DNA from: Anadara kagoshimensis
Lineage: Eukaryota; Mollusca; Bivalvia; Arcoida; Arcidae
Reading direction: 5' to 3'
Assembly: GCA_021292105.1 (NCBI GenBank)
Contig: CM037874.1
Coordinates: 14,676,615 to 14,740,614, forward strand
DNA: 64,000 nucleotides
Shown: piece by piece, positions 11,101 to 18,862 of the stretch
How the letters are laid out: every line of letters begins with the position of its first letter
Position numbering within the stretch: position 1 is the stretch's first letter
Position numbers and translations under genes: made by a program
Notes under the pieces: model-generated
The model's input: the letters and a program-made list of their open reading frames with translations, nothing else
Databases searched by the model: none
Told to the model about the DNA's origin: nothing

Positions 11101-14100
11101 AAAGGAAGTAGGCAGGGTCACTTGTCATCCCACTCATCAATAATGTCATCCTTTATCAAGATGTGATTGATGTATTTTATGATGCACTTAAACCAACCGA
11201 GGTAGTAAAATGAAATGCAGTAATATTTTTAAGTACATATGGCAGATTAGATATAAGAAAATGAATTGTAAATGTAAGATTGGGGTCACCTCATGGTAGT
11301 ACGATACTGGGTGTTCTGGGAACAAATTGCATGACATCAATCCATGCAGTAGTTGCTGAGAAATAGCAGTATCAAACTTTAATATCCAAAATTCAAGCTG
11401 GCCTACAAGCTGCCTTTTATTGGATTTCAGATCTGGATAAAAAATTGGTGTTGCACAAGGAGCCTGCAAACATAATCTGAATACAGTCCATGCTGGTTTT
11501 TTTTTCAAAATTTGATCTCCAAGATTCTAGATGGCTGTCTGGCAGCTGAATTTCAGACCTGGCAAAAGTAATGTTGCACAAAAAGGACCCAAAGGGAAGT
11601 TGCAAAAATTTAACAAGAGGCCCAAAAGGGCCTGTATCGCTGTGTGCATTAGCCAAAATCAAAGCAATTTTCTGCCACTATGACCATGTATAAAGACCAA
11701 GGACAAAACAACTTTATGTATGAAGTTTGATGACTATATTCCTTATGGGTCATGACAAAAAGTCATTCTTAGCATTTTTTTTTTTTTTTGCACAAATGAC
11801 ATGCCTGTCAAGATCAAATCTTTTCACAAAATTTGTAGAAGTCTACACACTGATTCTATATTTGAAGTTTGATGTCTATAGACCTTTAGGTTTATGAAAA
11901 AAAGTCATTTTTATCATTTTTACATACATAACAACTATAACCTTAAACTAAGGTCAAGGTCAAATCAATTCAAAAACTTCGCAGAAGTCAACATGCTGAT
12001 TCTATATATAAAGTTTGGTGTCTATAGGCCTTTTGGTTCATGAGAAGAAGTCATTTCTAGCGTTTTTACATACTAGGTCACTGTGACCTGGAACTAAGGT
12101 CAAGGTCAAATCTATTTGCAAACTTTGTAGAAGTCTACACACTGATTCTATATATGAAGTTTGATGTCTATAGGCCTTTTGGTTCATGAGAAGATGTTAT
12201 TTTTAGCATTTTACATACAAGGTCAATGTGACCTTGAACTACGGTCAAGGTCAAATCTATTCGCAAACACACTGATTCTATATATGAAGTTTGATGTCTG
12301 TAGGCCTTTTGGTTTACGAGCAGAAGTCATTTTTAGCATTTTTACATACAAGGTCAATGTGACCTTGAACTAAGGCCAAGGTCAAATCTATTCGCAAACT
12401 TTGTAGGAGTCAACACACTGATTCTATATATGAAGTTTGATGTCTATAGGCCTTTTGGTTCAGGAGGAGAAGTAATTTTTAGCATTTTTACATACAAGGT
12501 CAATGTGACCTTGAACTAAGGCCAAGGTCAAATCTATTCGCAAACTTTGTAGAAGTCTACACACTGATTCTATATATGAAGTTTGATGTCTATAGGCCTT
12601 TTGGTTCATGAGAAGAAGTCATTTTTAGCATTTTACATACTAGGTCACTGTGACCTTAAACTAAGGTCAAGGTCCAATCTATTCGCAAACTTTGTAGAAC
12701 TTAACATGCTGATTAAGTATATTTAGTTTGGGGATCCTAGATCTTTCGGTTCAGGAGAAGAAGTTGTTTAAGTAAAGTTTACGGACGCACGCACGGACGC
12801 ACGCACATACACACGCCGCATCATACCATAAGCTCACGCTGGCTTTAGCCAGGTGAGCTAAAAATGATCCTGAATGTAGTTCCCGAGAAAAAGTGGTAAA
12901 AAGGAATAGTTGATAATTGACTACGGACTCAAAAGTGATTTGATGAGTCCTCTTTGTGACAAGAAGATGGGCTGAAAATGCTTGAAAAAAATACCTTTTA
13001 CATCAGAAATGTATTTGACCTGAAAGCCATCCGGATCAATATCGCAATCCATCCAATAACTGGCATCCTAGATGAAAACAAATTAAGACAAATTAAGAGA
13101 ACCAAGTCTGTACAGCTCACCTGACATCAAAGAACAAAAGTGCTATACATGTATCAAACTATAGACTAGGTCTGGACTCATGTGTCAAAAGAAACTCTTG
13201 AGCAACTAAAGTACATGTTTTATGAATTTCTGGTATGACTTGGCAAAGAGCTTCTAGAGATATAAATAAGGCCTTGATCTTAATTAAATTTCAATACTTT
13301 ACAATTAATGCATGTTATTGTCTTTAAGTAACATCAGAAAAGCAGTCACAATACAACTCCAAGAAGTGACTATAATGTCATATATGCTAATATATAAACA
13401 ATGTTGGTCCAGAATAGATATGATTAGAAATGGTGACCTGAATGAATAAGAAGTTACCTTGACTCATGTGTGGCCCCCAGCAGGTAACCACAATGTTACT
13501 GATTAAATTGCCATATGATTTGAATCCAGCATGTATATAAATATGATAAAGGTGACCATAATGTAATATGATTCTGATCCAGCATAAATATATATATGAT
13601 TAAGGTGACCATAATGTAATATGATTCTGATCCAGCATATATATATATATATGATTAAGGTGACCATAATGTAATATGATTCTGATCCAGCATATATATA
13701 TGATTAAGGTGACCATAATGTTATTTGATTCTGATCCAGCATATATATATATATATGATTAAGGTGACCATAATGTAATATGATTCTGATCCAGCGATAT
13801 ATATATATATGATAAAGGTGATCATAATGTTATTTGATTCTGATCCAGCATATATATATGATTAAAGTGACCATAATGTAATATGATTCTGATCCAGCAT
13901 ATATATGATAAAGGTGACCATAATGAAATTTGATACTGATCCAGTGATTTTTTTTTTTTTTTTTTTTGCTAAATTTGGGGCCTTCCCAATTGAAAAAAAG
14001 ACTAGAAATTTCCTAAATTCTGACCATAAAATCATCTTGAAAATTTTATTGTGTAATACTGTGAACTTGGTTGGACATTGCCTACACCGACATTGATTTG

Positions 14101-17100
14101 ACCTAAACTTAGAAAACTTAAATTGATACTCATACACTCAAAGTAACAGCTCATGTGATATAACTTGCATATAATTATAACTGTATAACCGAGTTAGAGA
14201 CTTTTAGTCTGTGACCAAAACCACTTAGTTAAATTTTCACCATATTTCACCCAAATATCCTTCTAAAGAGAAAAGCAAGACGAGCTCAGTAGCCAGTGAA
14301 CATTTTTTCAAACTGTGCATGGAATTTTTAGATTTAATAATACAGGAGTTCTTCATACTGGGACATACAGAGTGTGCAGATTGATGACAGACAGATGGAC
14401 CAAGTGACTAACTTTAAAATACTATACTATAGGCCTCTAGCTTCACTACTTTTAAATAATTACTGGTAGGAAATTGTATTATATCTATTCAAAATCCCAA
14501 AAAAAGAACTACCTTTTCCACTCTGCTCTTTTCCAGACTCTTCTGGACCTAAAATAAAGTTGAAGCTTACAGTTAATTTGTCATAGACAACATTTGACTA
14601 CTTTTCAGCAGCTTACAAATTATGGTCTAGTCTACATTGTTCATGACAGAACATGGTAACCTTAGAGGTCAGGTTCTCAGTTACCATGTATTAGGGGTGG
14701 GTATTGGGGGAAAAAGCATATTGCAATATATTGCAATATTTGAAAAAATATTGCAATACATATTGCAATATATTGCAAAGTTAATCATGCTTAAAAGTTG
14801 TGTATTTTTGTATTTCCAAATGCAACTATTGTCGTCTGCCATTATCGGTTGTAACATGTATACATGTCTGTATCTCAGACACGCTTTATTTTGTATGTAG
14901 TTGACAAACACTCACGAGATAAAGATTATATTACAGCCTTTTGAGTGTGAATAACAAAAAAAAAAAAAAAAAAAAAAGAAGACCGTAAAACATAATCTAC
15001 AGATTTGTTTAAAATTTCTGCGGTATACTGGTTTTTTGTTTTGCGTACCGGTATATTGTATCGACCCTGCCATACCGCAATGTACCGGTATACCGGTAAT
15101 ATCGCACACCCCTACCATGTATCCATACCTCGGACAACTTTACACTACCGATTATAAATTTCGTATTGAAATACCCCCCCCCCCCTTTCCATCCCAAGTT
15201 CAATATTTTTCCAGACCGAATGATATTTTACCGGACTGAAAACAACATAATAATTTGATGCAAGTACTTAAGCTCAATCTAATCAAAAACAGGAATAGCT
15301 CTACACTGTTCCATTTAATTTTTTTTCAAAACATCAACTACTTCTAGAATACCTAAACACGCTGTTCTATGTGCCATTTTCACAGAATTCATCATCATTA
15401 TATTTGAACTTCCGGATAAATATGTGTTTTCTTCTCGACTGGTAGTCGCAGTGCTGGAATATGAAGATACACAGATAGAACACTTCATCATGTTCTCTTC
15501 AAATACAAGCCACGGCCTGCCAACTTTACAAATATCACAGAGAGATCGTTCTTTTCTGTGCTGTTCATATTTTCACTTACAACCCTCTACTTAGGTTTAC
15601 AGAGATTTTCCTGGGACTGTCCAAGACAAATTTTTAAATCATTTAACATGATTTTAGGCTATTCACACCATAAATTTTCTATCCGGAAGACGAGAGTCAC
15701 TGCGAAAAAAACAAAAAGGAAGACGGTTCAGATATTTACTGCATAAAAACCAAAATGGAAACAGGTCGGACATTCAGTCCAGCTTTAATAAAAATTAATG
15801 ATGGAACAGCCAAGATCTTATCGTACATGACAGTTGTTTACTGCAGTTAGCTAATTGCAGTGCCTGGTAACATTTGTTTCAATAGTGCACTTTCACATAT
15901 AATTTTAACAACTTTTGGTTGACATTTTTTTTATTCTGTGCAGAACACTTAGTTTGGGTATCAGGACAACTCATACCCAACAAGACAACTCATACCCAAA
16001 AACAACTTGTACCCAACCTGAGACAACTCCAGGGATTTTTCTGGGTATTTTGGGAAAAGGCCCCCGAGAGTGATTTGGGGAAAAATGTATCAATAAAACA
16101 GCAAAATTGGGAAAAACGACAAGACTGTCAAGATTCATTTTTTTATATTCAATATATAGTTATTGCTTCAATGTAACTCTTGCTATATTAAGTTTGAATG
16201 TAATCCAATATTATTAGAGATTGAAAAGTTCACAGTATTTGAACAGAAATCCATTGATACAATTAGAGAATTGCAGCCATGGGAATACATTTTCATAATT
16301 TAATGCATAAAATTTGCCCTGATCTGGCATGTTAGAAGTAGCATCAGAATCATTTGATAAACTCTCAGGCAGTGGTTCACTTTGGATTGCACTTGTTATA
16401 GTTGTCGCCGTTTCTGCCCGAGTTTCAGACTGACTTTCAGTCGTTTCCAAACAAACAAATTATTAAAGTAAAAACTGTTTACCTATCAAAATGTGTGTGT
16501 GTGTGATACTTATTATGTTGTGTAGTAAGTTACATTTGACATATCTTTGCAAAGTGTATGCATATAGTTTCTAATGTAGAAAAATATGTGATTATAGTGA
16601 AATTTATATATCTATAATAACAGAAATATATAACTTTTTGAGCTTTGAACACAAGTAGATGTATGTTTATAGGTGCATTAAGTTTTCTCAAGTGAAATCA
16701 GAATGATGCGGATTTACTTGATTATGTTTCTACTTTTGACAAAAGCTCAAATACAGCATTGGTCTAATTTTAAAATCTTACAGATTGCGAATAAGAAGTT
16801 ATTTATGTTTTGAAAAACATATTTTGGAAAATCAGAACAACTTAATGCAGTTTTAATGTGTGTATGATTCATGTGAGAGTTATGTGATGACTGTGTGCAC
16901 ATTTCAGTATATTTACAGAACTTATTGCAGTTTTAATGTTGTATTGTGTGTATTGCTATTATTATCATTTTAGGCTAAGTTTACTAGTTTTCTTTTCAGC
17001 ACCCAAAATTTACAGAATTGAACAGATAATTACTGGATACGCACTTATTTTAAATAAAACATTGGTAATAATTGCGGTTTATAATGATATAAAGTATAAC

Positions 17101-17982
17101 TTTATTTACGTCTCGATATAAGTGAAATATTCTTGATTGGGACATTAACTCACTCATCAATGCGCAGAATAATCCAAACAATCTTAATAATCGAATAAAA
17201 ACAGACTTACAGAGTTTACATAAAACCACTAAACAAAGTCAATCTTTGGTATTCAGTTGTTTTAAATTGAAATAGATATAACTAGCAAGTTTGCAAAAAA
17301 AAAAAAAATAAAATATGCTATAGCAAGAAATCTTTAAAAAAAAATGATGATAATTGCTTTGGGTACGAGTTGTCTTTGGGTACAAGATGCCTTGGGTATG
17401 AGTTGTCTTGGGTACGAGTTGTCCAGCAATCGACATGAAATTCATAGTTGAAAGCGATAATCATGTATCTCAGCAACTGGAATTTACACCATGTTCTTTT
17501 GTAATTTCAACTATGCACAATTACTCAAGTATATCAGATTGGGCACAATCCACCAAATTGGTGATTTCAATATTCATTTTTCCCCAAGAACGTCAGTGGA
17601 ATGGAACCATCTTCCTGAAGATATCATAAACGCCGACACTACCGAAGCGTTTAAATCGGCATTGAACATACTTGCAAAAAGGGACGACTAAAAGCAGCGC
17701 CCTCCTACTCGTCATATTATAGCCTAATAGGAATCTACGACGTGAAGATATAGATACCCGTTTCCAGACAAAAACTTCCAGATCGTTCCAAAATCCTGAA
17801 CATGTGTTGGTTGTTGAATATTGGTCATCGAAGCGATAAATTTACACTTTCCTTATGTACCAGACATCACCAGATCATACGTATACTATGCGATTTCTTT
17901 CACACTGCAACAAATGTTTGAATATCAAGTTATACTAACTTACCATTTTCTTGCCGTAAAAAAGCGCGGCCGCCATCATCAT
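3451..17982 (-). CDS. SET-domain lysine methyltransferase-like gene (KMT5A/SETD8-like), nine exons
   Basis: Nine exons join with consistent phases: 17944-17982, 14513-14548, 12995-13067, 9732-9897, 9032-9236, 8710-8737, 6457-6522, 4310-4360 and 3675-3743, giving at least 244 residues. Proteins of this class transfer a methyl group from S-adenosylmethionine to lysine, often on histones. The SET core spans about residues 50-170. It has GFGVF at 50-54 (the SAM-binding G-x-G position), RLV-N-D at 118-122 where active enzymes have NHS, PRLCLFAKR at 143-151, and ELSYDYGDY at 158-166. The tail after residue 183 is acidic with a run of eight Asp. There is no post-SET cysteine cluster. KMT5A is the closest family I recognise; an NHS-less, mollusc-expanded SET relative fits equally well. 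The 3' end is uncertain: either frame 3675 continues to a stop at 3451-3453, or further exons lie to the left. Confidence 0.85.
3675..3743 (-). CDS. SET gene, exon 9 (acidic tail)
   Basis: Acceptor CACTTGTAG, possible donor GTAATC, phase 1 entry. It encodes GSHNVTMAEEEEETTAED and then TICLP. If the donor is ignored the frame stays open to a stop at 3451, adding about 75 residues without recognisable features. This may therefore be an internal exon or the start of the terminal exon. Confidence 0.65.
4310..4360 (-). CDS. SET gene, exon 8 (acidic tail)
   Basis: Acceptor TTATGTTATTTAG, donor GTATGT, phase 1 to phase 1, 51 nt. It encodes ESSDGIEDDSFGENRDE. The composition and phase match the neighbouring acidic exons, suggesting a disordered tail made of small symmetric exons that could be alternatively used. 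Confidence 0.75.
4365..5283. other. Intronic AT-rich DNA with a degenerate duplicated phrase
   Basis: Two related segments (about 4740-4930 and 4965-5080) share GGGGTCTGACCACAATTTTAATAC and TTGATATGAA-like phrases. This suggests an old duplication inside an unidentified repeat. No coding signal is seen. Confidence 0.4.
5285..6318 (+). mobile_element. Repeat element with GGCCCAAAAGGGCC start and hairpin end (copy 1)
   Basis: It starts with ACAAGAGGCCCAAAAGGGCC, a palindrome, and ends with the hairpin AGCTCAGCTGGC...GCCAGTTGAGCTAA. The interior holds three units of about 310 bp, marked by TGTATCAGCCATTTA near 5469, 5782 and 6089. The same ends bound a different minisatellite at 11613-12859. 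It has no ORF, so it is non-autonomous. The layout of unique arms around tandem repeats recalls the pearl/Helentron-type elements of oysters, but the ends do not fully match Helitron rules. Confidence 0.7.
6362..6378. repeat. CAGA microsatellite
   Basis: Short (ACAG)n run immediately after the hairpin-ended element. Confidence 0.8.
6457..6522 (-). CDS. SET gene, exon 7 (poly-Asp exon)
   Basis: Flanked by TCTCTTTTAG and GTTAGC. The 66-nt exon is phase 1 to phase 1 and encodes GDAF, eight consecutive Asp from a GAT trinucleotide run, then PFDVNKCSDT. The repeat could vary in length between individuals without changing frame. Confidence 0.8.
6955..7230 (-). repeat. SINE type C, minus orientation, 5' truncated
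   Basis: The tail starts with ATTGATTGATTG and continues with TGACGTCACC and GAGGGTTCTTTATC. This is the reverse complement of the SINE at 38700-39160 (which has GATAAAGAACCCTCACTGC and GACGTCTCGATATAAG). The open frame here has no gene character. Confidence 0.7.
7320..8083. other. Intronic AT-rich DNA, no feature recognised
   Basis: Nothing with coding, TIR or tandem structure was recognised between the type C SINE and the poly-C run. Confidence 0.5.
8084..8160. repeat. 77-nt uninterrupted poly-C tract
   Basis: A run of C with no interruptions, followed by an A-rich stretch, inside the intron between SET exons 6 and 7. The complementary strand would be poly-G within the nascent transcript. 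Shorter C or G runs occur at about 9456, 15174 and 51302. Confidence 0.95.
8710..8737 (-). CDS. SET gene, exon 6 (28-nt microexon)
   Basis: Sits between CTTTTTTGCAG and GTAATC. Phase 0 entry follows exon 5 directly and gives KYLKDRFSYG, ending in phase 1 as required by exon 7. It is short, but the splice sites are strong and the phases fit on both sides. Confidence 0.75.
9032..9236 (-). CDS. SET gene, exon 5 (C-terminal half of SET domain)
   Basis: The polypyrimidine acceptor TTTTTTTTCAG precedes it and a GTAATT donor follows. It encodes residues 106-173, with IDATEYGTGR, RLVNDAAAEE, GVPRLCLFAKR and ELSYDYGDYNLPW. The terminal Y-D-Y-G-D motif is the conserved catalytic Tyr region. The N-H-S of the pseudoknot is replaced by N-D-A. 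Confidence 0.95.
9297..9322 (+). repeat. Isolated 3' end of the hairpin-ended element
   Basis: TGTAGCTCAGGTGAGCTAAAAA resembles the terminal hairpin and GAGCTAA end of the elements at 5285 and 11613, without the rest of the element. Confidence 0.4.
9732..9897 (-). CDS. SET gene, exon 4 (N-terminal half of SET domain)
   Basis: The acceptor is TTTGCAG and the donor GTTTGT. It begins with two bases completing Gly50 and ends with TG, which joins the C of exon 5 to make Cys105. It reads FGVFTTKERKNGEFLMNYKG followed by KLIGEEEALELEKKHEK and a CFMYFF segment, the usual beta strands of SET before the pseudoknot. Confidence 0.9.
10335..10742 (-). repeat. tRNA-derived SINE, type A (second copy)
   Basis: Near-complete match to 1321-1728, with the same head A box (TGGCTCAGTGG) and B box region. 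It shares the GCGCGCACTCAGGGCGTC-like core and starts with GGTTGGTTGGAATG at the tail. It lies in the intron between SET exons 3 and 4. Confidence 0.85.
11613..12859 (+). mobile_element. Repeat element with GGCCCAAAAGGGCC start and hairpin end (copy 2)
   Basis: Same ends as 5285-6318: ACAAGAGGCCCAAAAGGGCC at the start and AGCTCACGCTGGC...AGCCAGGTGAGCTAA at the end. The interior is a different array of about 146-bp units (TCTATATATGAAGTTTGATG near 12148, 12278, 12423 and 12569) with CACGCACG simple sequence before the end. Each unit contains AAGGTCAAGGTCAA and GTGACCTTGAAC. It is non-coding and sits in a SET gene intron. Confidence 0.75.
12995..13067 (-). CDS. SET gene, exon 3 (start of pre-SET/SET region)
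   Basis: Preceded by a TTTTCATCTAG acceptor and followed by a GTATTT donor. It encodes DASYWMDCDIDPDGFQVKYI and then SDVK, and ends with one base of a split Gly codon. The split joins exon 4 to give VKGFGVFTTK, exactly the expected start of a SET fold. Confidence 0.85.
13520..13940. repeat. Minisatellite, about 50-65-bp units with variable (AT)n cores
   Basis: At least seven repeats of GGTGACCATAATGTAATATG, GATTCTGATCCAGC and a variable ATATAT run. The AT run length differs between units, so the array combines a minisatellite and a microsatellite. It lies in the intron between SET exons 2 and 3. Confidence 0.9.
14513..14548 (-). CDS. SET gene, exon 2 (36 nt)
   Basis: Flanked by TTTTAG and GTAGTT. 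In phase 0 it reads VQKSLEKSRVEK, linking the first exon to DASYWMDCD of exon 3. The 36-nt length keeps the frame, so the exon could be skipped without disrupting the protein. Another frame of the same exon is also open, so the assignment rests on phase matching. Confidence 0.6.
14691..15113. mobile_element. hAT-type MITE with 8-bp target duplication
   Basis: The 8-bp direct repeat ACCATGTA flanks it at 14683-14690 and 15114-15121. The ends are TTAGGGGTGGGTATT and, inverted, AGGGGTGTGCGATAT. The interior has ATTGCAATAT repeats and a poly-A run, with no transposase. The 8-bp duplication and AGGGGTG ends fit the hAT superfamily. Confidence 0.75.
15175..15187. repeat. Poly-C run
   Basis: Short homopolymer in SET intron 1, with no other feature nearby. 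Confidence 0.8.
15965..17423. mobile_element. 1.46-kb element with iterated GACAACTCRTACCCAA termini
   Basis: The left end carries GACAACTCATACCCAA twice, then ACAACTTGTACCCAA. The right end carries the inverted forms in the same order (four units). A CAG trinucleotide at 15962-15964 and 17424-17426 may be a 3-bp target duplication. Inside, an open frame on the minus strand (16214-16450) is Ser/Thr/Glu-rich without a recognised domain. It may be a remnant of element-encoded protein. Confidence 0.65.
17108..17165 (+). repeat. SINE type C tail fragment
   Basis: ACGTCTCGATATAAGTGAAATATTCTTGATTGGGACATT matches the 3' tail of the SINE at 38700-39160; only the tail is present, inside the 15965-17423 element. 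Confidence 0.7.
17488..17694 (+). pseudogene. LINE ORF2 C-terminal fragment
   Basis: The frame ending at 17691 contains FSPRTSVEWNHLPEDIINAD and FKSALNIL. This is the typical last segment of jockey/CR1-like non-LTR retrotransposon proteins (FxPRTxxxWNxLP). Only the last 60 or so residues remain and the upstream part is frameshifted, so this is a 5'-truncated relic. Confidence 0.75.
17944..17982 (-). CDS. SET gene, first coding exon
   Basis: Three consecutive ATG codons start at 17982, followed by an Ala-rich stretch (MMMAAALFYGKKM) and a consensus GTAAGT donor. The exon ends in phase 0, matching exon 2. The third ATG has G at +4. Any of the three could be the start, and I give the first. The low-complexity start makes this the least certain of the exons. 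Confidence 0.6.
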
Positions 17983-18010
17983 AATGGCCACGTGATATAA
18001 TGTTCCGAAC
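17976..18010 (-). promoter_or_regulatory. Start-proximal E-box and YY1-like motif of the SET gene
   Basis: Just upstream of the first ATG on the minus strand is a palindromic CACGTG (17989-17994). The start itself reads ATGATGGCGGCC, which resembles the YY1-type translation-initiator motif found at many TATA-less genes. Both are short motifs, so function is inference. Confidence 0.35.
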
Positions 18011-18501
18011 AATATGGTAAACTACCGAAGAACCCCGAAGGCGACGGCACCAAAAAATGGCAACGTCAAAAACATGATTTTTAGCAACGTTGAAAACATG
18101 ATTTTTAATTAGAGCTTTTTTTTGACATTTGGGGCATATATTTTTTCAAAGAAACGCTATCTTAAATTAACACGTTGTCTCTATATTTATATATAGCAGA
18201 TAATTGTAAAAAAATCCATAAATTTAAAGTCTCCTTAATGACGTTGAAAAAGGACTCGGATATATACAGCAGCTTCCAAACTTCGTTAATTATTTATTTA
18301 ATTACTAAATAAAAATGTGATTTTTTTGCTTTAACTGGTACAAATACATTTATTCAAGATAATAAAGGAAAATAAATCAAAACTGAGTATCAGAAAAATA
18401 ATCAAAGGATTTCAAAATATTAAGTAGACCAACATTGGTCTTCCTAATCCAGTGGTCCTCACAATGACGCTTTTTAAGGACAACTGGTCTTTTTAATGCC
18501 T

Positions 18502-18505
<4 letters not shown>

Positions 18506-18552
<47 letters not shown>
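18506..18552. repeat. (AT)n microsatellite
   Basis: Alternating TA for about 40 nt. Confidence 0.9.
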
Positions 18553-18744
18553 GATGATCTAAATTTGGAAACTATGTAAATGTATTCTATCCTAGTGAGT
18601 TTGAAATAAATGAGAAGACTGATTCTTCAAGTTCTGCTTCATATTATGACTTTCGCGAAATGCAACCTTTGAACTGTATCACAAACGTAATGACTTACAA
18701 TTTTGTATTGCCAACTTCCTTTTCCTTTTCTTTGCAGCAGCAAA

Positions 18745-18861
18745 ATAATGCTTCCCCACTTGTTCACAGTATGGTAAGCTGCTTACGAATAAATTGTTGA
18801 TGAAAGGATATTGCGAACATATGCTTATCAAGGCCCTCAAATAGTCTTATGGTCGTCATCA
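18745..18861 (+). mobile_element. Penelope-like element tail fragment, plus orientation
   Basis: The plus strand encodes RLLTNKLLMKGY and, after a gap, SYGRHH. This matches the C-terminal coding end read elsewhere as RLLANKLLTQGYCKPR. The copy stops at GRHH and abuts, tail to tail, the 3' end of the minus-strand copy that starts at 18863. Confidence 0.65.
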
Positions 18862-18862
18862 T

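Noticed and set aside
5285-12859. Helitron identity for the hairpin-ended elements
   Set aside because: The CTAA end and hairpin are suggestive, but the 5' TC start and A/T target rule are not met in both copies, and no Rep/helicase is present.
16214-16450. Extra exon of the SET gene
   Set aside because: The frame is acidic and on the right strand, but it lacks a proper acceptor and donor and lies within the TIR element at 15965-17423, so I link it to that element only tentatively.
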